Source: Spirochaetaceae bacterium | GTDB lineage: Bacteria > Spirochaetota > Spirochaetia > Treponematales > Breznakiellaceae | Length of the DNA: 7,254 nt | Direction of reading: 5' to 3' | Assembly: GCA_031257075.1 (NCBI GenBank) | Contig: JAIRPM010000073.1 | Location: forward strand, 1-7,254 | In this document: positions 5,138 to 7,254 of the stretch, in pieces | Layout of the letters: each line of letters starts with the position of its first letter | Position numbering within the stretch: the stretch's first letter is position 1 | Notes under the pieces: model-generated | What the model was told of the DNA's origin: nothing | The model's database searches: none | What the model saw: only the letters and a program-made list of their open reading frames with translations | Made by a program: the position numbers and the translations under genes

Positions 5138-6325
5138 TTATTCATCGCGCACCGGCGGGAAAGGATAGCGCCAAAGGAAACTAATCGAAAAGGCAAGGCT
5201 GGGAGCCTCCCACACAACAAGCCCGCTTTCCAGCATAAAAATGGAAGCGTCCAGTTTGAAAAGCCCAAAGTTTATGCCCAAACCGGCGGCGGGGAGCATT
5301 TCAAAAAAGCCCGCCCGGAAACTAAAAGTTTTTTTGAGCGTTACTTCAAAGCCCGCGCTCAATTCCAAAAGAGGGTCGCGGGCTGTTGCGTCTAATACGG
5401 AAAGGATGTCGCGGTAATCGCGCGTCAATGTGAAATCCGTGTTGATGTGCCGCCAAAATGGGGGGGGGGGGCACCATGCAATTCCCATAGCAAGGCGCGG
5501 CTGTACCGTAAGAGTTGCCGATTCCAGCACTGTTCCGTTTTCATAAGATTTTTTGTTTTTGTAGTGGTCGGCAAAAATAGGTGAATAGGGGTCATGAATA
5601 ACAAGCCCTACTGAAAAGGTGCCAAATTCAAAACGCATGCCCGCATCGGCGCCAAACCCTATTTGCGTTTCCATCATGTGATCGTTTAGCGTTTCAATAA
5701 AGTACTGTACGCCCTGAAGTGATGCCAATGAGGCTTGAATAGTGCGGTAAAGGAATTTTAACGAAAGGCCGATTTCGCCGCGCGCCGTGCCGGTATCAAA
5801 CATAGTTAAACCATATCCCGCAAGAATAATAAATTCAGTGGAAAATTCAGGACGAGGCCGGCGTATCGTTTCGTCTGTCCATGTAATATTACTGCGTACA
5901 ACATTGTATGCGCCAAAACCGAAGCCTTTGTACGCAAGAGCAAGGCCAAGCGGCCCGCCAAGGTCTATCGCGTTTTTTTGGCTCTGCTGCAGTTCAGTCA
6001 GATAAGTTTTATCGCCTGTTTGAAAAAAATAATCGGCAAACATTTCAACCATACTGAGGCCGCATGCAGACAAGGTAAGTTCCGCTATGCTTATCTGCCC
6101 GGGTATAGAAGAAAGCGCGGCAGGGTTGGCAAACAGCGCGCTTAGGTCATCAGCAAAAGCCGCATGATAGCCCCCTCCCCCATAAGCCCGTGATGAAGGC
6201 ATTTCAAAAGGCTGTGCCATTTCCGTAAATTTAATTTCCTGCGCGGCTGCCTTTACAGGGATGGCTGCCTGCGCCACAGCGAAAAGCATCGGCAGTAACA
6301 AGAATACGGCTGTTTTACAACGCAT
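5138..6325 (-). CDS. FadL/PorV-like outer-membrane protein with phase-variation tract
   Basis: A 395-residue predicted outer-membrane beta-barrel. Residues 1-29 form a signal peptide (MRCK, a long hydrophobic stretch, cleavage near AAAQ). The mature N-terminus reads SRAYGGGGYHAAFADDLSALFANPAAL (45-71), the glycine-rich A-x-ADD-xx-A-xx-NPA-x-L motif seen at the start of FadL/PorV-like and spirochete UPF0164-type proteins. The rest is alternating strands and polar turns, ending in LAFSISFLWRYPF (377-389) and a short charged tail. Codons 285-289 (CPPPP) come from twelve consecutive C bases on the coding strand; the frame is intact at this length. The partial gene at the right edge is a paralogue. 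The start ATG at 6325 overlaps the PIN-like gene's end by 11 nt and lacks a strong Shine-Dalgarno, so translation is probably coupled. In the FadL family such proteins carry hydrophobic compounds, while PorV-like members serve secretion; which applies here is unknown. Confidence 0.8.
   Translation of the reverse strand: MRCKTAVFLLLPMLFAVAQAAIPVKAAAQEIKFTEMAQPFEMPSSRAYGGGGYHAAFADDLSALFANPAALSSIPGQISIAELTLSACGLSMVEMFADYFFQTGDKTYLTELQQSQKNAIDLGGPLGLALAYKGFGFGAYNVVRSNITWTDETIRRPRPEFSTEFIILAGYGLTMFDTGTARGEIGLSLKFLYRTIQASLASLQGVQYFIETLNDHMMETQIGFGADAGMRFEFGTFSVGLVIHDPYSPIFADHYKNKKSYENGTVLESATLTVQPRLAMGIAWCPPPPFWRHINTDFTLTRDYRDILSVLDATARDPLLELSAGFEVTLKKTFSFRAGFFEMLPAAGLGINFGLFKLDASIFMLESGLVVWEAPSLAFSISFLWRYPFPPVRDE
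5460..5471. repeat. Homopolymeric tract of 12 G (12 C on the coding strand)
   Basis: Twelve uninterrupted G bases on the plus strand lie inside the FadL-like gene and encode part of CPPPP (codons 285-289). At 12 bases the reading frame is open to the end. Reading the flanks by hand, 11 bases would give a stop after residue 299 and 13 bases a stop after residue 326. Long G/C tracts slip during replication, and in Treponema pallidum G tracts vary in length and switch surface-protein genes. The tract lies between two predicted beta strands, so small in-frame changes in proline number should be tolerated. Confidence 0.95.
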
Positions 6326-6908
6326 ACTTTATATGACCATTTTCCATATATATCATTTTGACAATAAACATATCTTCGACAACTTTTATAATTTCATCAT
6401 CGGTTTTTGTCTTTAGCAGCGTTTTAATGTGCCCGCGCAGGCTTTTTTTTGTTTTGGGACGCTTGTTTGCGGGAACTTTTTGCAGGTTTTCACGTACGCG
6501 TTCTAAATCTTCAGTCATGGTGTTGTCAATATAAACCGGTTTATCTATGTCCAATTCCTGAAAACTGACAATGCGCCGTATTCGTATATTGCGCGTGGAT
6601 AAATACCGGATGAGCGGGTCATAACCAGTATCTTTTGAATAGATAATATATTCTTTGTCTGCCGCCATCGAAACAAAAAAACCCAAAAAATACGCAATAA
6701 AAAAATCAAGCGCGTTTTTCCCCTTGCCCGGTACGCCGTGCCATTCTACCGACGCGCCCCATGGCTGCGTCATTTCGATAAGTTCCGCCGGCAGTTTTTT
6801 TTGATTTTCGCCGCGCAGAATTATGAGTTTGGTACTTTCATCAATGAAATCACCCGAAAAATTTTGTACATTCTCGTAATCAACTAAAATATAGCGTTCA
6901 AAATTCAT
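6315..6908 (-). CDS. PIN-like (NYN/PIN7-type) domain protein with C-terminal helical domain
   Basis: A 197-residue cytoplasmic protein. Residues 1-118 look like a PIN/NYN nuclease fold: a first strand ending in acidic residues (YILVDYENVQN, D10, E12), a middle helix with D68 (KNALDFFIAYFLGFF), and the strand-turn YIIYSKDTGYDPLIRYL (87-103) with D93 and D97. These acidic positions match the metal-binding layout of PIN-like RNases, but activity is not proven by this. A charged linker (~130-155) leads to a small C-terminal domain (156-197) predicted as three helices and a hairpin ending in GHIKYAL, resembling a winged-helix or OST-HTH-like nucleic-acid-binding module. The start is well supported by GGAG five bases before the ATG. 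It lies between two paralogous FadL-like genes, 60 bp after the first and overlapping the second by 11 nt. No antitoxin-like partner is adjacent, so a VapC-type toxin is unlikely. Confidence 0.75.
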   Translation of the reverse strand: MNFERYILVDYENVQNFSGDFIDESTKLIILRGENQKKLPAELIEMTQPWGASVEWHGVPGKGKNALDFFIAYFLGFFVSMAADKEYIIYSKDTGYDPLIRYLSTRNIRIRRIVSFQELDIDKPVYIDNTMTEDLERVRENLQKVPANKRPKTKKSLRGHIKTLLKTKTDDEIIKVVEDMFIVKMIYMENGHIKYAL

Positions 6909-6968
6909 ATATACTCCAAAAAAATTTACCGCCGGAAAACGGCTGCGCTGCCCTTATCGATTTCCCCG

Positions 6969-7254
6969 CTAATACCGCCACAAAATACTGAGCGCCGCGC
7001 CATAACTTAAAAAATCAAAATAGTCGTTTCCGATATCCTTCATAAAGAAAGCGGCATCCAGTTTGAAAGCCATAAAATCAAATCCAATTCCCACCGATGG
7101 CAGCATTCCCGTAATTCCGGCACGAATATTCAGAACTTCGAGCAGGCGAATTTCTATTCCGGCGCTTGCATACATAAACCGGTACAAACCGCGGGGGCGC
7201 AAAAATTCAATAATGTCTACTATATCAACCATGATAACAAAATTGGTTATAGCG
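6969..7254 (-). CDS. FadL-like outer-membrane protein, C-terminal part (5' end beyond the window)
   Basis: The last 94 codons of a gene that continues past the right edge. The ATG at 7232 is internal, since the frame stays open through seven more codons (AITNFVI) to the edge and these also align with the paralogue. All 94 residues align without gaps to residues 294-387 of the complete FadL-like protein, with 34 identities by hand count. Shared blocks are SAG-E, RAG---MLP--G-G, FKLDA--FM and the terminal LWRY. This copy stops right at the aromatic Tyr, the usual end of a barrel's last strand, while its paralogue has eight more residues. It is the most upstream gene of the minus-strand run visible here. 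Confidence 0.8.
   Translation of the reverse strand, partial: AITNFVIMVDIVDIIEFLRPRGLYRFMYASAGIEIRLLEVLNIRAGITGMLPSVGIGFDFMAFKLDAAFFMKDIGNDYFDFLSYGAALSILWRY

Noticed and set aside
5138..6325. The FadL-like gene as a frameshifted pseudogene because of the G tract
   Set aside because: At 12 bases the frame is open from signal peptide to the terminal aromatic strand, and the region after the tract matches the paralogue in the same frame.
6443..6450. T8 run in the PIN-like gene as a second phase-variation tract
   Set aside because: It encodes an ordinary lysine-rich linker and A/T runs of this length are common; much weaker case than the 12-base G tract.
6918..6943. Terminator between the partial FadL-like gene and the PIN-like gene
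   Set aside because: The stem is only GCCG/CGGC (4 bp) and the T7 run on the minus strand is separated by six bases and directly precedes the GGAG of the next gene.
7230..7232. ATG as the true start of an 87-residue small protein
   Set aside because: The frame stays open upstream to the edge, those residues also align with the paralogue, and there is no signal peptide; it is the C-terminal piece of a longer gene.
1..7254. CRISPR array, insertion sequence, tRNA or rRNA genes
   Set aside because: I saw no regularly spaced repeats, transposase-like frames, or recognisable structural RNA sequences.

Overview
The window looks like chromosomal DNA from a spirochete, most likely a Treponema-type bacterium of the moderate-GC, gut-associated kind. 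The reasons are two FadL/PorV-like outer-membrane proteins that recall the treponemal UPF0164/FadL families, a further small beta-barrel protein, and a long G tract inside a surface-protein gene, which is a known treponemal phase-variation device. The genus is inferred from gene content; no rRNA or other marker gene is present.

Layout, left to right. At 1-1630 a minus-strand pair encodes a polar amino-acid ABC transporter ATPase (GlnQ type) and, overlapping its 3' end by 17 nt, the alpha subunit of a class I [4Fe-4S] fumarate hydratase. A possible GTG start of the beta subunit lies at the extreme left edge. At 1631-1867 is an AT-rich divergent intergenic region with a perfect 15-bp inverted repeat and a consensus -10 box. 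At 1868-2527 (plus strand) is an exported glucosaminidase-family peptidoglycan hydrolase, the only plus-strand gene. From 2607 to the right edge everything reads on the minus strand. In transcription order: the 3' end of a FadL-like outer-membrane protein gene (cut by the window edge), a PIN-like nuclease-fold protein, a second FadL-like protein carrying an in-frame 12-base G/C tract, a small outer-membrane beta-barrel, CutC, and a PflX-type radical SAM protein. Gaps are short and two junctions overlap (11 and 14 nt), so this looks like one co-transcribed unit, or two.

The most interesting part is the right third. Two FadL-like paralogues (34 of 94 aligned residues identical by hand count, no gaps) flank a small PIN-like protein. 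The complete paralogue has a homopolymer of 12 cytosines in its coding strand, placed where a turn between two beta strands is expected. Losing or gaining one base would truncate the 395-residue product to 299 or 326 residues and remove the C-terminal strands needed for barrel assembly. This is a strong candidate for on/off phase variation of a surface protein. The left part is ordinary metabolism and transport, apart from the unusual pairing of an orphan GlnQ-type ATPase with fumarase.
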